From Strongylocentrotus purpuratus (Eukaryota > Echinodermata > Echinoidea > Camarodonta > Strongylocentrotidae), in contig NW_022145597.1 of NCBI RefSeq assembly GCF_000002235.5, positions 24,010,923 through 24,074,922 on the forward strand: 64,000 nucleotides of DNA, written 5' to 3'. Shown here piece after piece: positions 1 through 11,063 of this stretch. Under the pieces are notes generated by a model. That model saw nothing but the letters and a program-made list of their open reading frames with translations. It was not told the origin of the DNA and ran no database searches. Positions within the stretch are counted from its first letter, which is position 1, and every line of letters begins with the position of its first letter. The position numbers were made by a program, and so were the translations under genes.

Positions 1-977
1 GTATCCATATACGTGACAACTGTTTACCAGGTTTGGTAAAATTCGAATATGTCAGCGCAAAGTTATCGCCAAAAATGATGAATTTACTATGGATTACGTA
101 ATAGCGCGTTCAATGCGCGCAATACATTGCGCGAAGATAGCAATGGTGTCAAACTGACCGCAATGAAATGCCCTTTCGAATGATACCAAGTATAGTATAT
201 GTTCACACAGAAAATTGTGAATAAATCGCATTTGAACAAAGGTCACTACACGAATTCCGCCGAGTTTCCGCCCGAATCTAACACGTATCGGCTATGACGT
301 CATTTTTTCAGACTGCTTTTTGCCCCTTAAACGTCCTTTTTTTTCCTTGAAAATTTGCAGTGACATGCCGAGTTGCAATACGCAGGACACCTCATGGCCG
401 GATTTTTAAAATTGGTCAATGGGGCCATTTAAGACGCCATTTTGTCCTATAAATCTATTTTACATCACGTGTTTCGATAGGATTATCATAGAAAAAAAGA
501 GAGTGGTTTACAATAACAATCATGAAATTCTCTTTCTAATGATACCAAATACGGCCCATAAAGAGACATAAAGAGAGAGAGAAAAAACAATTTAACTCCG
601 GTCATAAAACAGATCCTGTACGTTTTCCGCTCATGCATTACACGCATTGTCTATGGGGCATATCGGGTTCACGTTTTTGACCCCCAGAACGATCTTGATT
701 GCAATGACGAACATGCACCAAATCCCCTTGGTTTTTGCACGCAGTGCTTGCGAGCCCTTTCTACGTCCTTTCCCCTATCCCAATTTCTTTCAAACTTCGT
801 AGGCATAGTCACTACCATCCCATCAAGGTCACTGTTGAGGCCTTTCTTTCGCCCTACCTATCTCCAATATCACAGAACAGACTTCGTACAAATTGCTCTG
901 GATAGGGCTCTTTCGTTTCACACGTAGAAACATGGCGTCATTGCACGCACATCGTTGTGACACGATTGCATTTCTAG
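1..977. repeat. Long direct repeat, copy 1 (2,280-bp offset)
   Basis: This stretch recurs at 2281-3266 with the same order of landmarks and only scattered substitutions and short indels, for example near 790-800 and 865-910. The window begins inside the copy, so its left end is unknown. It contains no convincing coding sequence. The offset of 2,280 bp means a unit made of this block plus 978-2280. It may be a tandem repeat on the flank of the Polinton-type polymerase gene, but that link is positional only. Confidence 0.85.
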
Positions 978-2280
978 TCGTCATTGCAAATATATTTATA
1001 CATGTATATACCAGTAGTTAAGATGGTTAAAATAATGTATTCCCGCTCGAACCAAATATTTCATACGACGTTTTATTGCAATGACGAACCTTCGTCATTG
1101 CCTTGTTTTCGTTCACATTCTGCCCCATTAATATTTGCAATGACGAACCTTCGTCATTGCCTTGTTTTCGTTCACATTCTTCTTATTAATATTCTTGGTT
1201 CTTCTTCTTCTTCTTGTCGTCCGGAATCCCATTCGCTTTGCACGTAGTGCTTGTTATTCCTATCCAGGTCCTTTCCTCAAGTCCTTTTCCTTTCAAATTT
1301 CGTAGGCATCATCTCTAGCATTTCATCAAGGTCACCTACTTTTTCGATTTTCGAAATCACTCATGCATGACCGTCCAGGCGCCATTTTGTCCGTTTCTGG
1401 TCCATTTTAAGGCCTTTATATCTTCCTTCCTATCTCCACTATCCTAGATCCTACAAACTTCTAACAAATTCCTCTAGTTTCCTCCTTATATTCCTCGTCA
1501 GAAAATCGCATTCGTTTTGCACATGATGCTTGTTATTCCTAGTTAGGTGCTTTCCTCATGTCCTTTTCCTTTCAAATTTCGTAGGCATCATCTCTAGCAT
1601 CTCATCAAGGTCACCTATTTTTTCGATTTTCGAAATCACTCATGCATGACCGTCCAGGCGCCATTTTGTCCGTTTCTTGGCCATTTTAAGGCCTTTCTTT
1701 CTTCCTTCCTATCTCCACTATCACAGATCCTACAAACTTCTAACAAATTCCTCTAGATAGTCTGAGAAATGTTCTTTCATCTGCGACGTATGACTTGACC
1801 TTCAAAATGCCATCTTCATACTCGAAATTCAAATCTAAAACCGACTCCGTCAAAAATCTCTCAAGTTCTTGAAAAATGGACCCCTAAATAATCTAAAACT
1901 GCCATAACTTTCTCATGTAAATTCCGTTTTGTATTTAAATCTCACAGTATCTTTATCTCATAATTGCACATAGCCATGCCAAATTTCACGCTCCAATGGC
2001 TTTGCACAACATAAATAGCGCCCTCTAAAGTTCTGGGAATTGGCTTTCTGTCTGTGGCCGTATCTCCATAATGGCTTGGCAAACCCGTACCCTTTTTTGG
2101 ATTTAGATACTTGAAGATATGCCCTTTCCAGCCATATACAAAATTATATACCCTAACACTGACCGAAATTGAGAAAAATGCCCTCCAAATTCGCCATTTT
2201 CAAGAAAATTGAGAAATAACTTCAACTTGCTCTAAAATGGCGATCGTTATACCTACATCAATGAAACTTTGCAGACATAT
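978..2280. repeat. Spacer between the long repeats, with internal duplications
   Basis: Two internal layers are visible. A 58-bp unit containing the perfect palindrome CAATGACGAA-CC-TTCGTCATTG occurs at about 1079 and 1137. A longer unit of about 279 bp occurs at about 1230-1497 and 1509-1767, and a diverged third relative of it lies in the long repeat at about 730-910. From 1780 to 2280 the sequence is unique within the window and I see no gene in it. Confidence 0.7.
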
Positions 2281-3266
2281 GTATCCATATACGTGACAAC
2301 TGTTTACTAAGTTTGGTAAAATTCGAATATGTCAGCGCAAAGTTATCGCCAAAAATGATAAATTTACTATGGATTACGTAATAGCGCGTTCAATGCGCGC
2401 AATACATTGCGCGCAGTTAACAATGGTGTCAAACTGACCGCAATGAAGAGCCCTTTCGGATGATACCAAGTATTATATATGTTCAGACAGAAAATTGTGA
2501 GTAAATCGCATTTGAACAAAGATCACTACACGAATTCCGCCGAGTTTCCGCCCGAACCTAACACGTTTCGGCTATGACGTCATTTTTCCAGACTGCTTTT
2601 CGCCCCTTAAACGTCCTTTTTTTTCCTTGAAAATTTGCAGTGACATGCCGAGTTCCAATACGCAGGGCACCTCCTGGCCGGATTTTTGAAATTGGTCAAG
2701 GGGGCCATTTAAGACGCCATTTTGTCCTATACATCTATTTTACATCACGTGTTTCGATAGGATTATCATAGAAAAAAAGAGAGTGGTTTACAATAACAAC
2801 CATGAAATTCTCTTTCTAATGATACCAAATACGGCCCATAAACAGACGTAAAGAGAGAGAGAAAAAACAATTTAACTCCGGCCATAATACAGATCCTGCA
2901 CGTTTTCCGCCCATTCATTACACGCATTGTCTATGGGGCATATCGGGTTCACGCTTTTGGCCCCCACAACGAACTTGATTGCAATGTCAAACATGCACCA
3001 AATCCCATTGGTTTGTGCACGCAGTGCTTGCGAGCCCTTTCTAGGTTCTTTCCCCTATCCCAATTTCTTTCAAACTTCGTAGGCATAGTACCATCCCATC
3101 AAGGTCACTGTTGATGCCTTTCTTTTGCCCTACCTATCTCCAATATCACAGAAGCTACAGACTTCGTGCAAATTGCTCTGGATAGTCCGAGAGAAGCTCT
3201 TTCGTTTGACACGTAGAAACACGGCGTCATTGCACGCACATCGTTCTGACACGATTGCATTTCTAG
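2281..3266. repeat. Long direct repeat, copy 2
   Basis: Second copy of the block at 1-977. Homology stops at a CTAG shortly before the polymerase region, where the two copies diverge abruptly. I see no coding sequence. The copies differ by scattered point changes, so the duplication is not brand new. Confidence 0.85.
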
Positions 3267-3507
3267 TTCCAATTATGTTCATGTGTTTATAATTTTTGTA
3301 TAGATTGAAATCAACGATGGAGAATCGATCGATATGGAGGTGGCTGAAAATTCAGGAAGAGATGATGCGGAACTGGGTGAAATTCCTAGGTTACATACTC
3401 CCGATAGAATTATGGTGAGTGTATGTTATCATATTTCAAAACAATAACTCTATTAAAAAACTATATAAAAAAACAACTTATTGTAGAGTCAAGAGCTTAT
3501 ATTATTT

Positions 3508-6500
3508 TTGTTCCCTCTCTCTCTCTCTCTCTCTTATCTCATACAGGAATTGATCGAAAAATTTTACGAAATCGTTGGACAGCAGGAACGTGTAGCTGAA
3601 AAGTTCGGCGGAAGAGTGACGGACCATCGAGTCATAGTTCGACCGCTAACCGACCTGCTGGGTCCAATGTTGCCAGAACGTGTAGTAAGTGCGTTATTAC
3701 AGAGTATAATCAATCGTCTAACAGTCAATATGGCGGACAACGACCTGGTAGGCTTTTGCATACATTCTCCTGAGTTAAGGCAAGAAATTGGAATTCCCCT
3801 TAAACGCAAGGACCAATTGACCCCCGAAAGTATTCTGGCCACTATCGAGCAAATTTTGCAATCAAATGACAAGTTCTTACTGTCAGGCTCTTTTAACATA
3901 AGGGTAATACATGTGCAAATGCCTCAAGGGGGGAGGCCAAAAGAAAACCGTATACCCTTGGAAAAATTCATTCGACGGAAAGATAGATTCATACAAATAA
4001 AAAATGATGACAATCTTTGCTGTGCCCGCGCTCTCGTCGTAGCAATGGCTCATGCTAATAGGCAGCAAGACCCTTCTACTTACTCAAGCATAAGACGGCA
4101 AGAGGGCGGGTTGCAGACGAAGAAAGCCACAGAATTGCATAATCTTGTGTTTGGAATAGATGCGGAAAAAAGAAAGTGTGGACTCCCTGAACTCCGAAAA
4201 TTTCAGGAACATCTTCGCCCTTTAGGCTACCAGGTCGTGGTATATGCTAACATGAGCGATAAGGGGGTCATTTACAAGGGTGAACCCGCTGACAACATGT
4301 TGAAACTGTTTCTACACAGTGGTCATTTTGATGTTATTGTCAGTCTACCGGCCTTCCTTAACAAAGTGTATTTTTGCAACACGTGTTTCAAGGGGTATGA
4401 CTGGAAAGAGACACACATCTGCATCAATTCATGTTATCTGTGTAAGCATAAGTCAGGATGTGTGAGTGATGGGCCTTATAAACCATGTCCCACCTGTAGA
4501 AGATCCTTCAAAAGTCAGACATGTTATGACAACCACCTTCAGAAAGGTTCTGGACCATCTTCTCGCTCTATCTGCGAGCAAGTGTACAAATGTGAGTGCA
4601 AGAGATTGATTGACACACGTATTACCGGAACAAAAAAGAAGCATAAATGCAATGAGGTGTATTGTGAGCGATGCAAGTGTATAGTCCTGAAAGAAAATCA
4701 TCAGTGCTACATCAAACCATTGCCTAATCTGCCAAGACAAGATGGTAAGCAGAAATTCATATTCTTTGATTTTGAATGTAGACAAGATACAGATGTTGGA
4801 GACAATCAACACGGCCGCATTTTCAAGCATACTCCTAACCTCTGTGTAGCGTTACGGGTTTGCGAAGAATGTTATGACCGACCTGATGAAATCTGCGAAT
4901 ACTGCGGTACTCGAGAACATATTTTCAGGGGGGAGGGAACTTTGGACAAGTTTTGTGAATGGTTGCTGGGTGTTGATGAAAAACACAAGGGGGTCATCGC
5001 CATTGCTCACAATGCCAAGGGCTATGACACTCGATTTATTCAGGAGTTTTGTCATAGAAGCGGTATTACGCCAAATGTCATAATAAATGGCTCAAAAATT
5101 TTGAGTTTAATCATGAACGATGTCAAAGTCATTGATTCTCTTAGTTTTCTTGCCATGCCCCTTTCATCGTTTCCTTCTACATTTCAACTCACCGAGTTGA
5201 AAAAGGGTTTCTTTCCCCACTTCTTCAACACGGTTGAGAACCAGGGCTATGAAGGACCAAAATTACCACCGCGCGAAAGTTATGATCCTGACGGCATGTC
5301 CGAGGAGAAGCACACCGAGTTTAACACCTGGTACGCGGAACATCAGAATGACAGGTTCAACCTTCAAACAGAACTCCTAGAGTACTGTCGTTCTGATGTA
5401 CAAATTCTTATGGAGGGGTGTATGGCATTTAGGAGACTATTCATGAATGTAACAAATAATGTTGATCCATTCCAAAACATCACTATAGCTGCAGCGTGCA
5501 ACACCGTTTTTAGGAAAAATTTTCTCCTACCAGACACAATAGGACTCATTCCAAATCATGGGTACGGAAGCAATGACCGCCATTCTATCGTTGCCTTAAA
5601 ATGGTTAAAGTGGGTCAGTCATAAAGATGGGATCACATTGCAACATGCTAAAAATGGGGGAGAGTTCAAAATATCTAACTACAAAGTAGACGGGTTTCAT
5701 GGAGAATCTAGTACGGTTTATGAATTTTTGGGGGACATATGGCACGGCTGTCCAAAATGTTACAAGAGGCGTGATACTCTTGTACCAGGTACCAATGAAA
5801 CTGTGCAGGATGTCTACGAGAACATGCGTCTAAGACTAAATACAATTCGAAGTTATGGATACACAGTCGTTGAAATGTGGGAATGCCAGTTCCGTAAAGC
5901 TCTGAAGGAGGATGAGGAAATGAGGAGGTTTGTTGAAAGTATCGATGTTATTGAACCTCTCAATCCTCGACACTCTTTTTACGGAGGTCGCACAAACTCC
6001 ATTAAACTGTACCACAAAGTTCAAGACAGCGAGAAAATCAGGTATGTAGATGTCTGTTCTCTGTACCCATACATTTGTAAGTATGCAAAATATCCCATAG
6101 GCCATCCTCAAATTATCACAGAAAACTTCAAGAACATCGACCACTACTTTGGAATCATATGTTGCAAAGTCTATCCTCCTCGGAATCTTTTCCATCCTGT
6201 TCTTCCCTACAGAAATAAAGAAGGAAAGTTACTTTTTCCTCTTTGTAGAACGTGCGTTGAAAACAAACAAGCAACTCCATGTAAACACACGGATGATGAG
6301 AGAGCCCTGAAGTCAACATGGGTTACTGAGGAAGTGAAGAAGGCTGTAGACCTGGGTTACAAAGTGGTCGAGATGTATGAAGTTTGGAATTACACCGAAA
6401 CTAGTACATACAACCCAGAAACACAAGAGGGAGGACTTTTCAGAGACTATATTGATTTGTTCCTAAAAGAAAAACAAGAGTCGAGTGGGTGGCCTGTAGA

Positions 6501-7365
6501 ATGTCGTTCGGATGATAAACAGTTGAGCCCCCAGACTGAAGAGGCTAGAAAGACATACCTTGCGGAATATAGAGAAAAAGAGGGAGTGCATTTGGATTCC
6601 TCCAAAATCAAAACAAACAAGGGGCTCCGTGCCGTCAGCAAAATATGTTTGAACAGCTTCTGGGGAAAGTTCGGTCAGAGGAATAATCTCCCCAAAACAG
6701 TTTATTTCAATGAACCTGAAAAGTACTTCTCTTTGATCACAGATCCCACAAACATTGTCAAAAGCATAGATTTCCCAAGCGAGTATTTAGCGCAGGTGCA
6801 GTTCATAAAAGATGATGATTTCCAAGAAATGTTCATCAATACCAATGTGGTGGTGGCCTCGTTCACCACATGTTGGGCCCGTTTGCGGCTTTACACGTAC
6901 CTCGAGAAGCTTCAGGAAAACGTCTTGTACTTTGACACGGATTCTATCATATACCTCAAAGACGACCGGGTGAAGGATATTGACACTGGGAACTTTTTGG
7001 GTGATATGACCGATGAGCTGGAAAAGGACTTTGGGGTGGGGAGCTACATCACAGAACTGGTAGCACTTGGGCCAAAAAACTATAGCTACAAGGTGTTTTC
7101 CACTGATCAAGACAGCGAAGTAGTTGGTGCCTGTAAAGTACGGGGCATCACTTTGAACCATCGCAACGCACAGCTTATAAACTTTGCGAGTTGCGCCGAA
7201 TTGGTTCGTGGTGAACGTAGTCATAGTACTGTCACCAATCCACACGTCATTGCAAGGGATCGGATCAACAACGTTGTTACACGCACAGAAAATAGAGTTC
7301 ACCGGATGGTGAACGATAAGAGAGTAAGAAAAAATGACTTTGACACTGTGCCATTTGGGTTTTGA
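3508..7365 (+). CDS. Polinton/Maverick-type protein-primed family B DNA polymerase (pPolB)
   Basis: This is one open frame of 1,285 residues, a usual size for Polinton polymerases, and it looks whole. The N-terminal third is followed by a Cys/His-rich region (about residues 290-405) resembling zinc-binding knuckles. The 3'-5' exonuclease motifs follow: FFDFEC (D421, E423), GYD (D507) and YCRSD (Y626, D630). Polymerase motifs are DVCSLYP (D848), KICLNSFWG (K1045, N1049, G1053), YFDTDS (D1143, D1145) and GPKNY (1188-1192). The family replicates linear element DNA using a protein primer. The first 13 codons lie in a CT-repeat tract ending in AG that looks like a splice acceptor, so coding may really begin near 3547 and the N-terminus is unresolved. 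A broken Polinton ATPase piece lies 1 kb downstream. No integrase, protease or capsid gene was recognised, so the element is partial within this window. Confidence 0.88.
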   Translation: MFPLSLSLSYLIQELIEKFYEIVGQQERVAEKFGGRVTDHRVIVRPLTDLLGPMLPERVVSALLQSIINRLTVNMADNDLVGFCIHSPELRQEIGIPLKRKDQLTPESILATIEQILQSNDKFLLSGSFNIRVIHVQMPQGGRPKENRIPLEKFIRRKDRFIQIKNDDNLCCARALVVAMAHANRQQDPSTYSSIRRQEGGLQTKKATELHNLVFGIDAEKRKCGLPELRKFQEHLRPLGYQVVVYANMSDKGVIYKGEPADNMLKLFLHSGHFDVIVSLPAFLNKVYFCNTCFKGYDWKETHICINSCYLCKHKSGCVSDGPYKPCPTCRRSFKSQTCYDNHLQKGSGPSSRSICEQVYKCECKRLIDTRITGTKKKHKCNEVYCERCKCIVLKENHQCYIKPLPNLPRQDGKQKFIFFDFECRQDTDVGDNQHGRIFKHTPNLCVALRVCEECYDRPDEICEYCGTREHIFRGEGTLDKFCEWLLGVDEKHKGVIAIAHNAKGYDTRFIQEFCHRSGITPNVIINGSKILSLIMNDVKVIDSLSFLAMPLSSFPSTFQLTELKKGFFPHFFNTVENQGYEGPKLPPRESYDPDGMSEEKHTEFNTWYAEHQNDRFNLQTELLEYCRSDVQILMEGCMAFRRLFMNVTNNVDPFQNITIAAACNTVFRKNFLLPDTIGLIPNHGYGSNDRHSIVALKWLKWVSHKDGITLQHAKNGGEFKISNYKVDGFHGESSTVYEFLGDIWHGCPKCYKRRDTLVPGTNETVQDVYENMRLRLNTIRSYGYTVVEMWECQFRKALKEDEEMRRFVESIDVIEPLNPRHSFYGGRTNSIKLYHKVQDSEKIRYVDVCSLYPYICKYAKYPIGHPQIITENFKNIDHYFGIICCKVYPPRNLFHPVLPYRNKEGKLLFPLCRTCVENKQATPCKHTDDERALKSTWVTEEVKKAVDLGYKVVEMYEVWNYTETSTYNPETQEGGLFRDYIDLFLKEKQESSGWPVECRSDDKQLSPQTEEARKTYLAEYREKEGVHLDSSKIKTNKGLRAVSKICLNSFWGKFGQRNNLPKTVYFNEPEKYFSLITDPTNIVKSIDFPSEYLAQVQFIKDDDFQEMFINTNVVVASFTTCWARLRLYTYLEKLQENVLYFDTDSIIYLKDDRVKDIDTGNFLGDMTDELEKDFGVGSYITELVALGPKNYSYKVFSTDQDSEVVGACKVRGITLNHRNAQLINFASCAELVRGERSHSTVTNPHVIARDRINNVVTRTENRVHRMVNDKRVRKNDFDTVPFGF

Positions 7366-7590
7366 TTTACCCATTCTCGAGCATCTTGCCCTACAACTGC
7401 CATTCATGCAGTATTATGAAATATTTTGAAATTGTTATAGGTCGATCAGTACTTCATGTTTTCGTTCGTGGTGAACATAAACCATGATTGCTTTGCGCTG
7501 TTCAAGATACATTATTTATATTTCCCTGTTTTAAGCCAACTCTTGCATTGTTTCATTACCTGTATTGACCGTGTTCGGTTTTATTTTTAA
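7366..7590. other. 3' flank of the polymerase ORF
   Basis: AT-rich sequence after the stop codon. No gene, clear polyadenylation signal or Polinton terminal repeat was recognised here. Confidence 0.4.
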
Positions 7591-7592
7591 AT

Positions 7593-7905
7593 TTGTGGGG
7601 GCAAAAAACAAACAAACTGTGCTTTTACCCCCCCCCCCTACCCCCGCTTATTCAGCGGTTGGCTGAGTCGTTGCGATTTTTGCGAGGACCAAAAAAAAAA
7701 AATATATATATGTCCTCTTACCTTACCCCCCTCCCCCCCCCCCCCCCCCCGCTTATTCAGCGGCTGGCTGAGTCGTTGCGAAATTTTCGGCCCGATTTAA
7801 AAATGTTAACCCCCCCCCCCCCTTTGAAAAAATCCTGCGTATGCTACTGATTTTACCCCATGCCATTTTGTGCCCCCCGGTAAGAAATTCCTGGATCCGC
7901 CCCTG
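7593..7905. mobile_element. C-run repeat with hAT-like right terminus
   Basis: Long C homopolymers alternate with two copies of a short unit containing GGCTGAGTCGTTGCG (about 7650 and 7760). The right end, read on the minus strand, begins CAGGGGCGGATCCAGG, which resembles hAT-type TIRs. No matching left end or target duplication was found. The same GGCTGAGTCGTTGCG unit occurs inverted at about 60760, so this is a dispersed family. The homopolymers make base counts unreliable. Confidence 0.5.
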
Positions 7906-8430
7906 TCAATAATTGGATTTCCTGTGAACGTAGCGACGGGGAGAAAGAGAGAGGGGAGTGCATAAGTGTTGAAACACGTATTGCTTTTGTGACCAAAACA
8001 AGTTACAAAATTTAACCGTGGTATTTAACTCTGTAAAAACGCACTTTATATATCCACACTGTCCCTCATAATGCCTCGTTACTCATTATGTAATTCGATG
8101 CCGTTATAGTTTTAACATGAATGTATTATGTTTCATCATTGTTTGAAAATGTTTATAAGTTGTAAATCTGTAAAGAATGTCATTTAAAAAAGTTATAGAC
8201 ATATAATTAAATTAAATATAATGTATTCTTTTCCGCTACACCCTCAAATGATTGCGTCTTGTTTTATTACTACATATAGTGAGTGTGGATGTTATGCCGT
8301 TGATTGTGCTGGTTAATGCGACAGCTGTAGAAATGAGGGGGGGGGGGTGGAGGAGGGGAAGTGTTTAAACTATATAGAGTAATGAATGTAAGATAGGGAA
8401 CTCATAATCAGAAATGTACGAATGACTTGA
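7906..8430. other. No feature recognised
   Basis: AT-rich DNA with a G-run near 8338-8347. Both strands were scanned for coding similarity and nothing was recognised. Confidence 0.4.
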
Positions 8431-8436
8431 ACATCC

Positions 8437-8605
8437 ATTCACCGCTCTAGTGGTTGGACCAACAGACTGTGGAAAGAAGAAGTTTGTTACACAGCTCAAT
8501 AATCAAACACCATGCAGGCCTGGTGGATATGAAACCCCTTCAAAAGATCCTATGGTGCTATGACGAATATCAGTTAGGGGTATATAACGAGGATTAACAC
8601 GCAAT
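8437..8605 (+). pseudogene. Polinton packaging-ATPase fragment (fossil)
   Basis: A short stretch shows a Walker A-like segment (GPTDCGK) in the context typical of the FtsK/HerA-type packaging ATPases of Polintons and adintoviruses. A downstream piece resembles the conserved CYxEYQ segment. It is a broken fragment of one conserved block with at least one break. It lies on the same strand as the polymerase about 1.1 kb away, so it probably belongs to the same decayed Polinton. A LINE fragment begins immediately after it. Confidence 0.6.
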
Positions 8606-9447
8606 AAGCTTTTGTTAAATGTAGAAATATACAAGCTGGTACTAATAGGCTCTAAGCGAATTATCTGACAATGTTAATATCAGGATAAATGTACTGGAAA
8701 GAGTAGATAAATGCAATTATTTGGGTATTATTATTGACAGGGAATTCTCTTGGAGACTTCATATTGGACCACAAATTAGACGACACACGGACTTGCTGAA
8801 ATACAGCCTTGCGGCTGAAGTCAGGTTTTCTATAATAGAACAACCACACCAACAACAAATCGTTTAGTAATAATAACAATTCTACTAATAATAATTAAGG
8901 TAGCTTATATACAGCGCATATCACTAACATAAAGACATTCCTTAGTTTGCACTTAAAGAAATGTAACAGATTGTAATATACGTAGTCATGCGGTCCACAC
9001 CCACCCATCCCTTTTGCATGAAGTTCATAATTATACCATTGTGCTTCCACACTGCGTCTATGTTCTTTTCTGATAAAATCAGTAGTCTCCGTAGACACAA
9101 CACTTTAAACAAAAAAAATATTATAACATTATTTGTAGAGGGGTCCACACTCAACAAGCTATGCTTTTTAATGGATTCCTTCATTTTCACTTGACATATA
9201 AATATATAGCAACATTTTGAGTTTTCTGCTTGATACAAATCGTATGATATGATTGTCTAATACATGTAGTTCCTTGTAACTTAATTAAGAATTTTATAAA
9301 CAATGTCGTTTGTTATTACAAAGAAAAATAAAATGTACACTTTTATAATTTCTTTTGTATACTTTGTAAAATGTTGTTTGTATTTATTTATTGTACATAA
9401 TTTGTATATTCTTGTTGAAAATGGAAATAAAACTTGAAACTTGAAAC
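8606..9447 (+). mobile_element. LINE fragment: end of reverse transcriptase and 3' tail
   Basis: At about 8610-8830 the + strand reads like the C-terminal part of a non-LTR reverse transcriptase, with NKLLLNVE, CNYLGIIID and FSWRLHI, which are typical of CR1/Jockey-group elements. It is interrupted by at least one frame disruption. The rest, 8830-9447, is non-coding and AT-rich. It ends in a short direct repeat of the type CTTGAAACTTGAAAC, a usual LINE 3' tail. The element is 5' truncated and dead. The boundary between RT remnant and tail is inferred. Confidence 0.6.
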
Positions 9448-10480
9448 GATTGGTATTTTGTTTAATACATGTAGTAAAACTGAAAGACATAACAATTTCA
9501 TAAGCGTAACCTTTGAAGAAAATTTTGTAAATATTTCTATCATAATTAATATAGCTAAAAGAGTGTATATATTTCCCTTTTTTTCATTGAAATAGACAGC
9601 TAAAAATACTCAACGTAATCAAAGAAAAGAAACAAAAACTGAAATGAATTTTGTACATGTTCTTTATTGCATTTAATGTACCAATTTTTGGTTTCTCATT
9701 TCTGTTCTCGTAAAATAAGTCTGAGCATTTTATCTCTAAATTTATGCAAAACATTGAATCATGTCTCGATGTACGTTGGGCAAATAATATGATTGAAATT
9801 ATATGAAATAAATGAAATAACTACAGGTACTTTGGAATAAAAGATTTTAGCCTATTTATTTCAATGGTTTCCGAGTCGTCTTCTTCTAAGCAGAAGCGAT
9901 TTTTTATCATGTGTGGAGAATGCGTCATGGATAGGCGGGTAGGGGAAATAGTATCAGATAAAAATAAGTATTATAACGCATGTTTTAAACAGAAAAGAAA
10001 AAGTACAGCATAAAAAGCATGATTGTGGACAGCCAAGGCTTCTACATATATATGACTTTCATCATGCTTATATTTATAGTAATCTAGGTTGCATTGCAGT
10101 TACAATTTTGTTTAATCATACACTTTTAAATACACCCCCAAAATGAGCAAAATTGAATATTTTTTGTTTTGGAAGGAAAGAAAGGAAGGAAGAAAGAAAA
10201 CAGATTCAGCCAAAAATCTGTCCTTTTCAGTTTATAGCATATGATTTTGGTAAAAACATAAACAAGTATAATGTTTTGGTGCACTGCTGAGGCATGATTG
10301 TACGAAAAGGTTCAAAATTGCCCATGAATGCAATTTTCTTTAGAAACTACTGGCATTTGTTCGGTTGTCTTTATATTCCCATCAATTTGATTACGCCTTG
10401 GTCATAGTCCCGAAATGACTTTCGAAGAATCAGCTCAAGTGTACTATCGGTTCCTTATATAGTAATTATATCTCAAAAGA
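9448..10480. other. No gene recognised
   Basis: AT-rich sequence with no recognised protein, RNA gene or terminal repeat on either strand. A purine-rich patch lies near 10175-10200. Confidence 0.4.
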
Positions 10481-10567
10481 AATCATGTTCAGATTACGTA
10501 ATATACAGAATGATAATGTTCCCATATTTCTGATGGAAACGGCTATCAAAATTGTATTTCGAAAGAA

Positions 10568-10622
10568 AAGAGAGAGAGAGAGAGAGAGGGGGGGGGGGGG
10601 AAGAGAGAGAGTGTGTGTGTGT
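10568..10622. repeat. GA/G-run/GT microsatellite
   Basis: Compound simple repeat: a GA tract, a G homopolymer, a further GA tract and a GT tract. Confidence 0.9.
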
Positions 10623-10744
10623 GATTGGGTTTTTACAGACGTGTATCAATCAGATATGATTATTTACGTCTGGGGACCGACCTTTAACGTCACCATCCGA
10701 AAGACGTGACTCAGTTTCGAACCTGACGGTCCTCGGCTAAATCA

Positions 10745-10797
10745 GTTTGTAACTTCCACTGTTAGCTGGATTACAGGCGCACGCCACAACGCCTAGT
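10745..10797 (-). pseudogene. 7SL (SRP) RNA-like fragment
   Basis: Read on the minus strand, 10797-10764 closely matches the 5' domain of 7SL RNA as I know it from vertebrates and Alu elements, including GTGGCGTGCGCCTGTAATCC followed by AGCTAA. Similarity weakens beyond that point but keeps a plausible helix 4-like TAAC...GTTA pairing. The match starts close to the known 5' end of 7SL RNA. It ends after about 50 nt, so this is a fragment and not a functional SRP RNA. It directly abuts a histone H2B fragment on the same strand. Human Alu contamination is unlikely because the flanks are not Alu. Confidence 0.5.
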
Positions 10798-10801
10798 TGA
10801 C

Positions 10802-10903
10802 GAAGTCGTTGACGAAGCTGTTCATGATGACCATGGCCCGACTGGAGATGCCGGTATCTGGATGAACCTGCTTGAGGACTTTGTAGATGTAGATTCCATA
10901 AGA
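10802..10903 (-). pseudogene. Histone H2B fragment
   Basis: The minus strand encodes 34 codons that are almost exactly the H2B alpha-1/loop/alpha-2 segment, starting [16 protein letters not shown] and continuing through TGISSRAM to MNSFVNDF. The expected Ser after RAM is Val. Neither the N-terminal tail nor the FERIA region and beyond is present; the match stops within a few bases of the 7SL-like fragment. H2B forms the nucleosome core dimer with H2A, but this 102-bp piece cannot encode a functional histone. It is most likely an old retrocopy or DNA-repair insert. Confidence 0.85.
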
Positions 10904-11063
10904 GGGAGAGAGCCTTGAGTCTTAAATAATGCATTGTGATGTCAGAGCTCTGCTTTATTCTCATTGAAACTGTGCATTGACCGTTTCCTGAGACTTTTCG
11001 CAGGTAGTTCATCTTTAATTTCGACCTATACCGAACTAGCTCGACAGCCCAGTGCACTTTGAT

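Noticed and set aside
6787-7407. 206-codon minus-strand frame
   Set aside because: It is the shadow of the polymerase coding frame on the opposite strand.
10680-10740. tRNA-like B box (GGTTCGAAAC on the minus strand)
   Set aside because: No A box at the right distance and no cloverleaf could be drawn; the resemblance is probably chance.
10764-10797. Human Alu contamination
   Set aside because: Only the first part of the 7SL domain matches; the flanks are not Alu and the segment abuts an H2B fragment and local repeats.
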